Below are positions 42,216-50,266 of a DNA stretch of 64,000 nt, one piece after another. This stretch comes from Crateriforma spongiae (GTDB lineage: Bacteria > Planctomycetota > Planctomycetia > Pirellulales > Pirellulaceae), in contig NZ_JAAXMS010000011.1 in the NCBI RefSeq assembly GCF_012290005.1, positions 104,103 to 168,102 of the forward strand, given 5' to 3'. Position numbers and translations under genes: made by a program. Positions within the stretch are counted from its first letter, which is position 1. Each line of letters begins with the position of its first letter. The notes under the pieces were generated by a model. The model did not search any database. It was given only the letters and a program-made list of their open reading frames with translations, and was not told the DNA's origin.

Positions 42216-43427
42216 ATGAGACAAACATCCTCCACTCGACCGGGCTTCACGCTGGTGGAACTGTTGGTGGTGATCGCCATCATCGGCGTCCTGGTCGGCC
42301 TGTTGTTGCCGGCGGTTCAGTCGGCACGCGAAGCCGCGCGTCGGATGTCTTGCAGCAACAATGCCAAGCAAATCGGATTGGCGCTGCACAACTATCACTC
42401 GGCGTTCAACAACCTGCCCGCCATGATGGGCGGCTCGCGCGGCGAAACCAACATCGGCGACAGCACGCGAAGCAATCAATTGCGTCTAAGCTACCTGGTT
42501 CCTCTGTTGCCGTTCATCGAGCAACAACCGTTGTGGGATCAGATCAGCAATCCGATGGCCGTGAAGACCAACGGCGATCCCAAGAACCCGCCGTGGCCGT
42601 CGATGGGCCCCGCCCCATGGCGTGGCGATTATCGTCCTTGGGCCACCGACGTTTCGTCGTTCCGTTGCCCCAGTGACCCCGGTGTCGGTTCGCCCGCTCT
42701 TGGCCGTTGCAACTATGCCAACTGCATGGGTGACGCGGTTGAATACTTGGACGTCGGTGCCTATCGCTGGGTGACCCCGAATACTTTCTCCAACGCCAAT
42801 GTTGAACAGATCAACGTTTCGGGACGCGGGATGTTCGTCTGTCGCGAGTACAAAAAATTCCGTGACGTCGTCGACGGATTGTCCAACACGATCATGGTCG
42901 GCGAAATCTTGTCGGATTCCGGCACTCGTGACATCCGTACCGCACCGGCCGACGGCCCCGGTTCGGGTCCGTTGCGTGACAACCCGTCATGGGCGTTGGA
43001 CCAAGGTCTGATCGATCCGAATCGTCCGCTGTACTGGTTGCCCGATACCAACTTGACCACCGACCAAAGCACCGGTGGTGATGGAAACTGGTCGGGCCGT
43101 GCACGTGGTTTCCGTTGGTCCGACGGGTGTCACCAGTTCACCGGTTTCAACACGATCCTGCCGCCCAACAGCGAAACCGTTTCGCGAACCGGCAACGACA
43201 ACACTTGGGGGATTTATCCGCCCAGTAGCCAGCACCCCGGCGGCGTTCACGTCGTGATGGGTGACGGTGCGGTGAAGTTCATCTCCGACGCCATCGACGC
43301 CGGCGATCGTCGTGCCAAGACGGTTTACAAGGCCGCTGGCAACGCAGGGATCGCCAGCCCGTACGGCGTTTGGGGTGCTATGGGCACCCGCGCCAGCCGC
43401 GAAACTTACGACTCGACCGACCTGTAA
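42216..43427 (+). CDS. DUF1559 family pseudopilin-like protein
   Basis: This 403-residue protein has a type II/IV prepilin leader with cleavage at G-FTLVELLVVIAIIGVLVGL, including the Glu at +5. The DUF1559 domain follows (REAARRMSCSNNAKQIGLAL, HNYHSAFNNLPAMM) and the H-x9-DG motif near the C-terminus (HPGGVHVVMGDGAVKF). The family is strongly expanded in Planctomycetota; members are thought to assemble as pseudopilins, with an unknown cargo. GGAG lies before the ATG. A CACGCTGG/CCAGCGTG hairpin follows the stop (43446-43475). The small lipoprotein gene next door is its usual partner. Confidence 0.95.
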   Translation: MRQTSSTRPGFTLVELLVVIAIIGVLVGLLLPAVQSAREAARRMSCSNNAKQIGLALHNYHSAFNNLPAMMGGSRGETNIGDSTRSNQLRLSYLVPLLPFIEQQPLWDQISNPMAVKTNGDPKNPPWPSMGPAPWRGDYRPWATDVSSFRCPSDPGVGSPALGRCNYANCMGDAVEYLDVGAYRWVTPNTFSNANVEQINVSGRGMFVCREYKKFRDVVDGLSNTIMVGEILSDSGTRDIRTAPADGPGSGPLRDNPSWALDQGLIDPNRPLYWLPDTNLTTDQSTGGDGNWSGRARGFRWSDGCHQFTGFNTILPPNSETVSRTGNDNTWGIYPPSSQHPGGVHVVMGDGAVKFISDAIDAGDRRAKTVYKAAGNAGIASPYGVWGAMGTRASRETYDSTDL

Positions 43428-43445
43428 ACCGGCCGTCGAACATCG

Positions 43446-43475
43446 CACGCTGGATGGAAACCAACCACCAGCGTG
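43446..43475 (+). other. mRNA hairpin after DUF1559 gene
   Basis: CACGCTGG (43446-43453) and CCAGCGTG (43468-43475) form an 8-bp stem 18 bases after the stop. No T-tract follows, so it is more likely a 3'-end stabiliser or processing hairpin between the two genes than a terminator. Confidence 0.45.
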
Positions 43476-43694
43476 TTAACCAGACGCGTCTTTGCCAAAG
43501 ACAGGAGTCGCGTGAAGTCGTCCAGACATCCGCGCTCCAGGCGAACGGCAAAGACCACCGGTCGTGACTCGACCACCCACTGATGGCTTGAACCTATCGG
43601 CCCACGTGACGGTGAACGTCAGCAGCAGTGACGACATTGCCGTCGCCCGGGCCGTTTTTCTTTCCCGTTTTTAGAACCCCGAAGAGTTCCATCC

Positions 43695-43865
43695 ATGTTG
43701 ACTCGTTCCATGATTCTGGCTTTTGCCGCTTTGATCTTCACCGTTCCGATGATGACCGGATGCAGCGGTGGTGGCGACAACACCGTCGTCGAACAACCCG
43801 ATGACATCGAAGATCAAATGGAAGCTTACGAAGCCGAACAAGCGGCCGCCGACGCCGCTCGCTGA
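43695..43865 (+). CDS. Small lipoprotein downstream of DUF1559 gene
   Basis: A 56-residue frame with a lipoprotein signal (SMILAFAALIFTVPMMTGC, cysteine near residue 23) and a short acidic mature part, CSGGGDNTVVEQPDDIEDQ, ending in an Ala/Glu-rich helix. GAAGAG precedes the ATG. An intrinsic terminator lies 35 bases after the stop, so it ends the DUF1559 transcript. Tiny Asp/Glu-rich lipoproteins commonly follow DUF1559 genes in planctomycetes. The function is unknown; an anchor or maturation factor for the pseudopilin is a guess from linkage. Confidence 0.75.
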   Translation: MLTRSMILAFAALIFTVPMMTGCSGGGDNTVVEQPDDIEDQMEAYEAEQAAADAAR

Positions 43866-43899
43866 TCGCTGTGCTTCCACCCCGATTTCCCCACCGGGT

Positions 43900-43933
43900 C
43901 ATCCGTCACGCTTGTGGCGGATGGCCTTTTTTT
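43900..43933 (+). terminator. Rho-independent terminator after small lipoprotein
   Basis: Stem CATCCGTCAC (43900-43909) with GTGGCGGATG (43914-43923), including one G-U pair, a four-base loop, then GCC and seven T's (43927-43933). Confidence 0.9.
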
Positions 43934-44084
43934 ATGCTCCGTCGGTGCCGCCATCGGCCCTGGTTACCAGCACATCCTGGCACCATGCCCAGTGTGTCGG
44001 TTGGATTCCTTCATCCGCTAAGCTTTGATTGTTCGGCCCAGCCCGCCGCATGGTTCCCCCGCCACTTGATGCGAGACAAACGAC

Positions 44085-44897
44085 ATGGCTTCGAAACCGG
44101 ATTCCAAACGTGCCGCGTTAAAAATGAAACGTGCGGACTATATGAAAGAGCTTCGCAAATTGCAGGCAGAGCTTTGTCATTTGCAGGCGTGGGTGAAGCA
44201 CAACGGCATCCGCGCGATCGTTGTATTCGAAGGCCGCGACGCCGCGGGAAAGGGCGGGACGATTCGCGCGATTACCGAACGAGTCAGCCCGCGTGTGTTT
44301 CGCACGGTTGCACTTCCCGCACCGTCGGATCGCGAGAAGTCGCAGATGTACCTTCAACGATACATGAACCACTTTCCGGCCGCCGGCGAGATCGTGATTT
44401 TTGACCGCAGTTGGTACAACCGCGCCGGTGTCGAGTATGTGATGGGGTTCTGTACCAAAGAAGAACACCGGCGTTTTCTGCAGCTATGTCCCGTGGTCGA
44501 AAATTATATCGCCGATGGCGGAATCCAGCTGATCAAGTATTGGCTGGAGGTGGGTGACGAGGAACAGAAGCGACGGTTCGAAGCCAGGATCACCGACCCG
44601 CTGCGGCAGTGGAAATTAAGCGCAATGGACCTTCCTTCGCGCAGCAAGTGGTACGAGTATTCCAGAGCCCGCGACATGATGTTGGAAGCCACCGACACGG
44701 ACCACGCACCTTGGAACATCTTGCCGTCCGATGACAAGCGACGCGCACGATTGAACTGCATCCGACACCTGTTGAATCAGTTTCCGTACGAGAAGGTCCC
44801 CGCCGAAGAAGTCAAATTGCCCAAGCGGTCCAAGGAAGGAGCCTACGACGATACGGCATCCCTGTCCGGCCGCAACTTTGTGCCCCAGCACTATTGA
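44085..44897 (+). CDS. ppk2: Polyphosphate kinase 2 family protein
   Basis: This 270-residue PPK2 transfers phosphate between polyphosphate and nucleotides. It has Walker A FEGRDAAGKGGTI, PAPSDREKSQMYLQRYMNHF, Walker B DRSWYNRAGVEYVMGFC, and the lid region RRFEARITDPLRQWKLS. Length and motifs fit the single-domain PPK2 class I type that phosphorylates nucleoside diphosphates; the exact substrate class cannot be fixed from sequence. The start at 44085 matches the family N-terminus. It stands alone, downstream of the terminator at 43900-43933. Confidence 0.93.
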   Translation: MASKPDSKRAALKMKRADYMKELRKLQAELCHLQAWVKHNGIRAIVVFEGRDAAGKGGTIRAITERVSPRVFRTVALPAPSDREKSQMYLQRYMNHFPAAGEIVIFDRSWYNRAGVEYVMGFCTKEEHRRFLQLCPVVENYIADGGIQLIKYWLEVGDEEQKRRFEARITDPLRQWKLSAMDLPSRSKWYEYSRARDMMLEATDTDHAPWNILPSDDKRRARLNCIRHLLNQFPYEKVPAEEVKLPKRSKEGAYDDTASLSGRNFVPQHY

Positions 44898-45066
44898 TCT
44901 GCTTTCGCCGCAACATCGCTTGTTGGAAGCTGGCTTGGTGCGGCCCCCAATCGTCGCCTTTTGCTCTGCGAAAGTGGCGTCCGCAACAGGCCCTGCACCG
45001 AACGAGGGCCCAACGCAATTTCGGAAACGCGGCGGCCAGTACCCCCGCCAAAATAACCAACCCAAT

Positions 45067-46050
45067 CTATGGAATCCGGTCCAACGTCAAAAGAACGACG
45101 GTATGAAAGGTCTGTTGATCGGCCGTTTGTTGCGTCAGCATCGCTTTGCCCAACGCTTGCGTGGTCCGAGTCGGCGCGACGATCAAAACGTCGCCTTCGC
45201 CCAGCCGAACATCCCATTGATTTTCGGCCAGCGACCAAGCATCGCGACGTTGTTCCATTCGAACCGCCGCCTTGCTGGGCGTGAACGAACGCTTCATCGG
45301 TCCGTGCTGAATCTCCGGCCGAAACGTCAGCCGAATTTGACCGGCCATCGATGTCGGATTCGCTTCCAAAGCAAACAAAGGTTGCGGCGCGTCCAGTGTT
45401 CGGCCGACCGTTTGGCCGTCGATGCGAGCCAGCACGGTTCGAGTCTTCGAGTCGGCCCGGCGTACCCACAATTCGGTTCGCTCGGCCCAACGCACGGGAA
45501 ACGCGCCGCTTAGCCCCGAGACGTCCGTGGCGACTTCGGTTTGTTCCATAAAGTCGTTGATCAAGTCCGACGGCGGTGTCATTTCCGCCAACAACTGATC
45601 GACCTTTTGACGGTCTTTGACCAACCCCACGCGCAAGCCGTTGTCCAACAGTCGTCGGCGATCGCCCGCATCGACGACCGTTTCATCGACCCAGTTCCAA
45701 ATCGTGTCCCAAGGATCGGGCTGGAACGAATCACCGGAGGGACGCGATTCCGATTCCTGGTCTGCCATGCCGTCGAGGGTCGCTTCCGCGGACAGTCTTT
45801 CAGCGGATTTGGCGATCGATTCAGGAGGTCGGATGGTGACGAATCGGCTGCTCATCACCAGTGCGTCGGTACGATGGTGCAGCGTTTGAACCGATTCCGC
45901 CTTGTGGGTGACCACAGGCTCCGTTTCGTTCTGACGCCAGTTGGCACATCCGGCCAGCGACAGCGCGGCCAACAACCCAGCGGCAGCCCCCTTCGCGTGG
46001 CGAAGGGGCCGAGATTTGCATTCCGGCGATGAATCAGTTCGGACCGCCAA
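45067..46050 (-). CDS. Hypothetical lipoprotein
   Basis: This 327-residue protein has a lipoprotein signal (AAAGLLAALSLAGCAN, cysteine near residue 35). The N-terminal part is polar; a C-terminal region of beta-strand-like sequence follows, with WAERTELWVRRADSKTRTV and IRLTFRPEIQHGP. I recognise no enzyme motif. It is a single-gene unit facing convergently towards ppk2. The frame starts at ATG 46050. Confidence 0.7.
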   Translation of the reverse strand: MAVRTDSSPECKSRPLRHAKGAAAGLLAALSLAGCANWRQNETEPVVTHKAESVQTLHHRTDALVMSSRFVTIRPPESIAKSAERLSAEATLDGMADQESESRPSGDSFQPDPWDTIWNWVDETVVDAGDRRRLLDNGLRVGLVKDRQKVDQLLAEMTPPSDLINDFMEQTEVATDVSGLSGAFPVRWAERTELWVRRADSKTRTVLARIDGQTVGRTLDAPQPLFALEANPTSMAGQIRLTFRPEIQHGPMKRSFTPSKAAVRMEQRRDAWSLAENQWDVRLGEGDVLIVAPTRTTQALGKAMLTQQTADQQTFHTVVLLTLDRIP

Positions 46051-46550
46051 GCGATTGATCTTTTCGGTGCGGGGCGCGAATCACAAACGGCAAACCAACC
46101 GGCCGGCGACGAAAATCGCTGCCTTGACCCTGGTTTTCAACCGGTGGTTAACTTTCTGTACACCCGCACGTCAAGATCTTTGTGGCCCGGGCCGCCGGGG
46201 CGGACCGAACGCTTCGGTGGCGCGGCCGGAGGAATGAAGCGGGCCGCTGCCAAAAACCTGCCGTTGACCGCGGGACAACGGCAGGATCACTTGTGAAATG
46301 CGTGATTTTTGCTAATCTTCCGTGCTGCTTTGAATCGAAACGGGCGACGCGGAAGGCGCCAAAAATCCGCGATCCGCCTGGCCCCGACTCTTTGGGGCAA
46401 CCACCGCGATGCGATTTCGGGGTTCGCTTGCTGCACTGCGGCCGTTGGCGACCTCACACGCACCGTATTCTTTGGCTGAAACACTTCATTGTTCCGTGGC
46501 CGTATTTGGCGGCCAAGCAAACATCCATCACATTTCGGAGACTCGACTCG
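46051..46550. other. GC-rich intergenic region with hairpins
   Basis: These 500 bases lie between the divergent lipoprotein and mS38-like genes. They contain CCGAA/TTCGG and GCGGCC/GGCCGC palindromes around 46205-46250 and the intrinsic terminator on the minus strand (46252-46285). I see no tRNA, RNase P or SRP RNA core. Promoters for both flanking genes should be here. Confidence 0.45.
46252..46285 (-). terminator. Orphan rho-independent terminator, minus strand
   Basis: A perfect 10-bp stem CCTGCCGTTG (46257-46266) with CAACGGCAGG (46276-46285) is followed on the minus strand by TTTTT (46256-46252). It stands upstream of the minus-strand lipoprotein gene, so it would end a transcript coming from the 46.29 kb side, where no annotated minus-strand gene is close. 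Confidence 0.65.
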
Positions 46551-46640
46551 GTGGGAACCAAGAAATCAGGTAAAGGACGTCGTAAAGTCGGACGTAAGAA
46601 GCGCAGGATGCGAGCTAAGATTCGTCACCGCAAGAAATAG
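46551..46640 (+). CDS. Tiny basic mS38/AURKAIP1/COX24-like protein
   Basis: A 29-residue frame from GTG 46551 to TAG 46640 reads MGTKKSGKGRR, then KVGRKKRRMRAKIRHRKK: more than half Lys/Arg, no acidic residue. This matches the short RKKRRxM(R/K)xKxHRKK-type C-terminal motif of the AURKAIP1/COX24 (mS38) family, tiny ribosome-associated proteins found in many bacteria. GGAG lies about ten bases upstream. The frame is open further 5', but that part is GC-rich and lacks similarity. Family assignment rests on composition and motif only. Confidence 0.6.
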   Translation: MGTKKSGKGRRKVGRKKRRMRAKIRHRKK

Positions 46641-46850
46641 ACGAATTTGGTGACGTCGGGGTTCGGTGCCGTTTCCATCGTCTGAAAATGCCCACCGATT
46701 ATTGAAGATCCTCGACGACCATTGATTCCGAGCCGAATGAAGATGGGTCGCCTGACGCGGTGCGAAGGGCGGCCTTGTCGATGCGCGGACAACACTCGGT
46801 GGTCTACGCGGACGCCGATGCGGTCGGTCCGCGATTGCAGAAGCGGTCGC

Positions 46851-48380
46851 CTAGAGTCCCAGTTGGGCGGCCCAGCGGCGTTTCTTTCCTTCACCGCCGG
46901 CGTTGTTCTGTTCGCATTCACGACGTGCGTGCGCCAAACGTTCTTCCAATTCAGCGTTCTTCCGCTGTAACTCTTGGCGTTCGCGTGAAAGCTTGGCGCG
47001 TTCCAGAGAGGCTTCGATTTCGACTTTGCGGAATTTCTCTTCCCATTCCGCCTGCATGTCTTGCAGACGTTGACGTTCTTCCTGGATCAATTCATCCGCG
47101 TCAAACATCTGGGCGATCGATGCGGCACCCACCGTCATGCCGTCTTCGGCCGGGCCGCGTTGTTCCAACAGAACTCGCAATTCGCCCAATTCATCGTCGC
47201 GACGTTCGACTTGTTGCTGCAACGATTCCAAATGGTCGAACAAACGTGTGACCGTATCAGCGGGATCCAGGTCGTGGATTGATCCGGTATCGCCCGGTGT
47301 TGCCGCCTGTACCGCGATGACGCTACTGGATTCTTGTTTCTGCTTTAAGGTCGTCAGGAACGATTCGGCGTCGAATGAGTCCTCTTCCATTTGCCGATAG
47401 ATCAATTCCTTGCGTTGTTCCCAGGTCAGCAGATCGGGCGATCCGCCGGATTGGGTGGCGTCGGATTCGATCGATTGTTGGACGTTGCTGCCAGCGACGC
47501 GGGACGCCAAGTCGGCGTTTTGTTCGGCCAGTTCATCGTTCTGCTTTTGCAGCGATTCGTTGGCTTCGGTCAGTTCATCGATCCGCGACTTCAGCGACTC
47601 CAAATCCGTGGCTTCGATGACGTGCGATTTAAGGTCGGCAAATTCCGCCAGCAATCGCTCGGTCAGTTCCGACGACATTGCCGGTGCAGGGACGCCTGCC
47701 TCCGGTGCAAGCGATGGTTGCGTCGCCCACGCCTGCTGGCGAACCGGATCCGCGGGCATGAACTGATCGATCGCAAACGCGGTTAGGGGGCTTTCGGGTG
47801 CCGGCGACGCGGGGGCCCATTGCGAGGGGACCGGGCGATAAGCGAGATCGGTTTCCTGGCCCGCCTGGTTTTCGACAAGGCTTGTCGAATCATCAAGGGT
47901 CGCCACATCATCGGTGACCACCGCCGCAGTCTGATCGGCTTGCGGTTCGGCGACCTCGTCGATAGTGGGTTCGATGTTCTGGTCCGTGCCTGGATCATCA
48001 CCGTCGTGACCATCGGCCAAGGCGACCGCTTCTTCGATGGCGGCCACGACGTCTTCGATATCATCGGTGGTTCGAACGTCGTCCGCTTCGGCGTCACCGG
48101 CGGGGACATCGAACTGGTCCGCTGCGTCGTCTGGTTGGCACCCATGGGCGGCGACCGATTCGGGCAACGCGACGGACGGTGATTCCACCACGGGGTCATG
48201 CGCGGACGCGGGGTCTTGCCGGGACGCTGAGTCTTTCTTGCACGCGTCGGCTGCCGCAGGGTCGACCGGTGCGGCGTCAGGATTCTGCGAAGGCAGCGCC
48301 GTATCGGGGGCGCATGCGACCTTCGTTTCGGGCTTTCGCGAGTTGCGACGTCGGTTCCGTTTCCTTGTTTTTCGAGCCAT
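46851..48380 (-). CDS. Large acidic/coiled-coil protein of unknown function
   Basis: This 509-residue protein has a basic N-terminus (ARKTRKRNRRRNSRKPETK), a long Asp/Ala/Pro-rich disordered part (about 25-240), and then coiled-coil segments: LKSRIDELTEANESLQKQND and the C-terminal EWEEKFRKVEIEASLERAKL. It ends with a basic patch (GGEGKKRRWAAQLGL). No enzyme motif or membrane segment was seen. The basic start could bind nucleic acid or ribosomes; this is inference. I start it at ATG 48380; the frame is open to 48443. Divergent from xseB. Confidence 0.7.
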   Translation of the reverse strand: MARKTRKRNRRRNSRKPETKVACAPDTALPSQNPDAAPVDPAAADACKKDSASRQDPASAHDPVVESPSVALPESVAAHGCQPDDAADQFDVPAGDAEADDVRTTDDIEDVVAAIEEAVALADGHDGDDPGTDQNIEPTIDEVAEPQADQTAAVVTDDVATLDDSTSLVENQAGQETDLAYRPVPSQWAPASPAPESPLTAFAIDQFMPADPVRQQAWATQPSLAPEAGVPAPAMSSELTERLLAEFADLKSHVIEATDLESLKSRIDELTEANESLQKQNDELAEQNADLASRVAGSNVQQSIESDATQSGGSPDLLTWEQRKELIYRQMEEDSFDAESFLTTLKQKQESSSVIAVQAATPGDTGSIHDLDPADTVTRLFDHLESLQQQVERRDDELGELRVLLEQRGPAEDGMTVGAASIAQMFDADELIQEERQRLQDMQAEWEEKFRKVEIEASLERAKLSRERQELQRKNAELEERLAHARRECEQNNAGGEGKKRRWAAQLGL

Positions 48381-48692
48381 TGTTGCGGTCAGCCATGAAT
48401 CTCTTTGCCTGTGTCGAACGGTCCGAATGGAGCATCCGTCCACTGATTATCTAGGTCGTAAACCGCCTGGCGTCAAAGAATTCGTCGTACGAATCGAACC
48501 ATGCCCGATCGATTCAATCATTCCGGTCGTGGCGAACGTGCGGTGTGGACGGGCCGTTGGGAAGAGGCGGGTGCGAACACGGGCCGATGCCGCGGCGATG
48601 GCCGGGACTGACAAAAATCTCGACGCGCGTTAGCCTGCCGGTCTCCGGCGACGTAACCCCGCCGGAAAGACTTTGGGAGACCCGAGACGCTG
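48381..48692. other. Divergent intergenic region
   Basis: These 312 bases separate the coiled-coil gene (minus) from xseB (plus). I see no repeat, RNA gene or terminator. They should contain two divergent promoters, which I cannot place. Confidence 0.35.
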
Positions 48693-49133
48693 ATGGCCAA
48701 GAAAAAATCGACACGCACCCGAACGTCCGCCGCAGCATCCGATCCGGCGGAATCGGACAACGACGCTCCGAAATTCGTGTTCGAAGAATCCGTCGAAAAG
48801 ATTGAAACGGTGGTCGATCAGTTGGAAAGCGGCGATTTGGATTTGGGCGAATCGCTGAAGCAGTACGAACAGGCGGTCAAAGAACTGAAACGGTGCCACG
48901 ACTATCTGAATCGTGCCGAACAGCAGGTCCGCTTGCTGGCCGGAATCGATGCCGACGGCCAGCCGATCACGACAGACTTTGACGACGCGAGCGGCGACGA
49001 TCTGCTGCAAAAACAATCCGCACGTGGCAGCCGACGTGGGGCGAAGAAGCGGACCGCCGGTGGTGACGGGCCATCGGACGATGACGTGTCTGCGGATTCG
49101 GACGACGATGGTGGCGCCGGGCATCTGTTCTAG
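48693..49133 (+). CDS. xseB: Exodeoxyribonuclease VII small subunit
   Basis: This 146-residue protein carries the XseB helical core FVFEESVEKIETVVDQLESG and LDLGESLKQYEQAVKELKRC (about residues 28-67), followed by the third helix. The family is usually 70-85 residues; this one has a Lys/Thr/Ser-rich head and a C-terminal extension rich in Gly, Lys and Asp, probably disordered. XseB binds XseA in the nuclease that trims single-stranded DNA. xseA is not in the window. It lies 95 bases before ispA, an order (xseB-ispA-dxs) also known from E. coli. Confidence 0.9.
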   Translation: MAKKKSTRTRTSAAASDPAESDNDAPKFVFEESVEKIETVVDQLESGDLDLGESLKQYEQAVKELKRCHDYLNRAEQQVRLLAGIDADGQPITTDFDDASGDDLLQKQSARGSRRGAKKRTAGGDGPSDDDVSADSDDDGGAGHLF

Positions 49134-49228
49134 GTTGCAGCTTTCAGCCCCCGTTTGTCTGGGTGTTCGTCTGCCTACAATGAACCGTTTAGATATGAAT
49201 GCGGCAGCCTGAAAGGATCCGGCCCCTC

Positions 49229-50266
49229 GTGACATCACGATCGTCATCAGTCTCATCTCAGCAAGCTTCCGGCGGGGCATCCGGCGACGGCGCGGCCGGC
49301 GGTGATGCATCGACCGGTGACGCGACGGGCATGGCCGATTTGGCGGCGCCCATCGAAGCGATGTTGTTGCGTGCTTTGGAATCCGACGTCGTCACCGGTG
49401 ATGGATGCCCCGCAATCTTGGCCGATGCGATGCGTTACGCATTGATGGCCCCGGGCAAGCGTTTGCGACCGGCCTTGGTGTTGATGGCCGGGCAGGTGTG
49501 TGGGATCGACCCGCACAGTGAAGCGGCTTGGCGGCTGGCGCCGGCGGTCGCCGCGGTGGAGATGATTCACGCGTATTCGCTGATCCATGACGATTTGCCC
49601 GCGATGGACGATGACGATTTGCGTCGCGGCCGTCCGACGGTGCATCTGCAGTTCGACGAAGCGACCGCAATCCTGGCCGGCGACGCGTTGCTGACCGCTG
49701 CCTTCGCGACTCTGGCCGACGGCGTCCAAGACCCGGCTTTGGTCGGTCCGGCGGTCCGGCATCTGGGGATTGCGGCGGGCGCGACGGCCCTGGTGGGCGG
49801 CCAGTCCGATGATTTGCAGGCCGAGCGGGATCAGGCCGGCCAGAGCGACAACGATTGGACGTCGGACGAATCCGGTCGCACAGCGGCACTGGCCCATCTG
49901 GAAGCGATCCACCGCCGAAAGACGGGGGCGTTGATCGACGCATCGCTGGCTTTAGGGGGGATTTTGGCCGGTGCGGATGCTTTGACGCGGAAAAACCTGT
50001 CCAACTACGCTGTAGACCTTGGGCTGGCGTTCCAAGTTGTGGACGATCTACTGGACACAACTTCGACCGCCGACGCGATGGGCAAACAAGTCGGCAAGGA
50101 TGCGGCGCGAGGAAAGTTGACGTATCCGGGCCTGTTGGGTGTCGAAGCATCGCGTGAAAAAGCGGTGCAGTTGACCGAATCGGCGGTGTCGCATGCCCGG
50201 TTGCTGGGTGACGGCGCGTGGCGGTTGATTAAATTGGCGGGGTATGTACTGGAGCGAACGCATTGA
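49229..50266 (+). CDS. ispA: Polyprenyl (farnesyl/geranylgeranyl) diphosphate synthase
   Basis: This prenyltransferase of about 345 residues condenses IPP with allylic diphosphates. The first aspartate-rich motif is LIHDDLPAMDDDDLRRGRPT and the second QVVDDLLDTTSTADAMGKQV; KRLRPALVLMAG precedes the first. A Gly/Ala-rich N-terminus and an insertion after GGQSDDLQAERDQAG make it slightly longer than E. coli IspA. I choose GTG 49229 because AAAGGA lies about twelve bases upstream; ATG 49199 is the alternative. The stop overlaps the dxs start (TTGA). Chain length (C15 or C20) cannot be fixed here. Confidence 0.93.
   Translation: MTSRSSSVSSQQASGGASGDGAAGGDASTGDATGMADLAAPIEAMLLRALESDVVTGDGCPAILADAMRYALMAPGKRLRPALVLMAGQVCGIDPHSEAAWRLAPAVAAVEMIHAYSLIHDDLPAMDDDDLRRGRPTVHLQFDEATAILAGDALLTAAFATLADGVQDPALVGPAVRHLGIAAGATALVGGQSDDLQAERDQAGQSDNDWTSDESGRTAALAHLEAIHRRKTGALIDASLALGGILAGADALTRKNLSNYAVDLGLAFQVVDDLLDTTSTADAMGKQVGKDAARGKLTYPGLLGVEASREKAVQLTESAVSHARLLGDGAWRLIKLAGYVLERTH

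Noticed and set aside
44891..45490. 199-codon minus-strand frame overlapping the hypothetical lipoprotein
   Set aside because: It lies in another frame of the lipoprotein gene, whose signal and lipobox are convincing.
46182..46550. Extended N-terminus for the basic mS38-like protein
   Set aside because: The upstream frame is GC-rich, crosses the terminator hairpin and lacks similarity; a ribosome binding site exists only for the short form.
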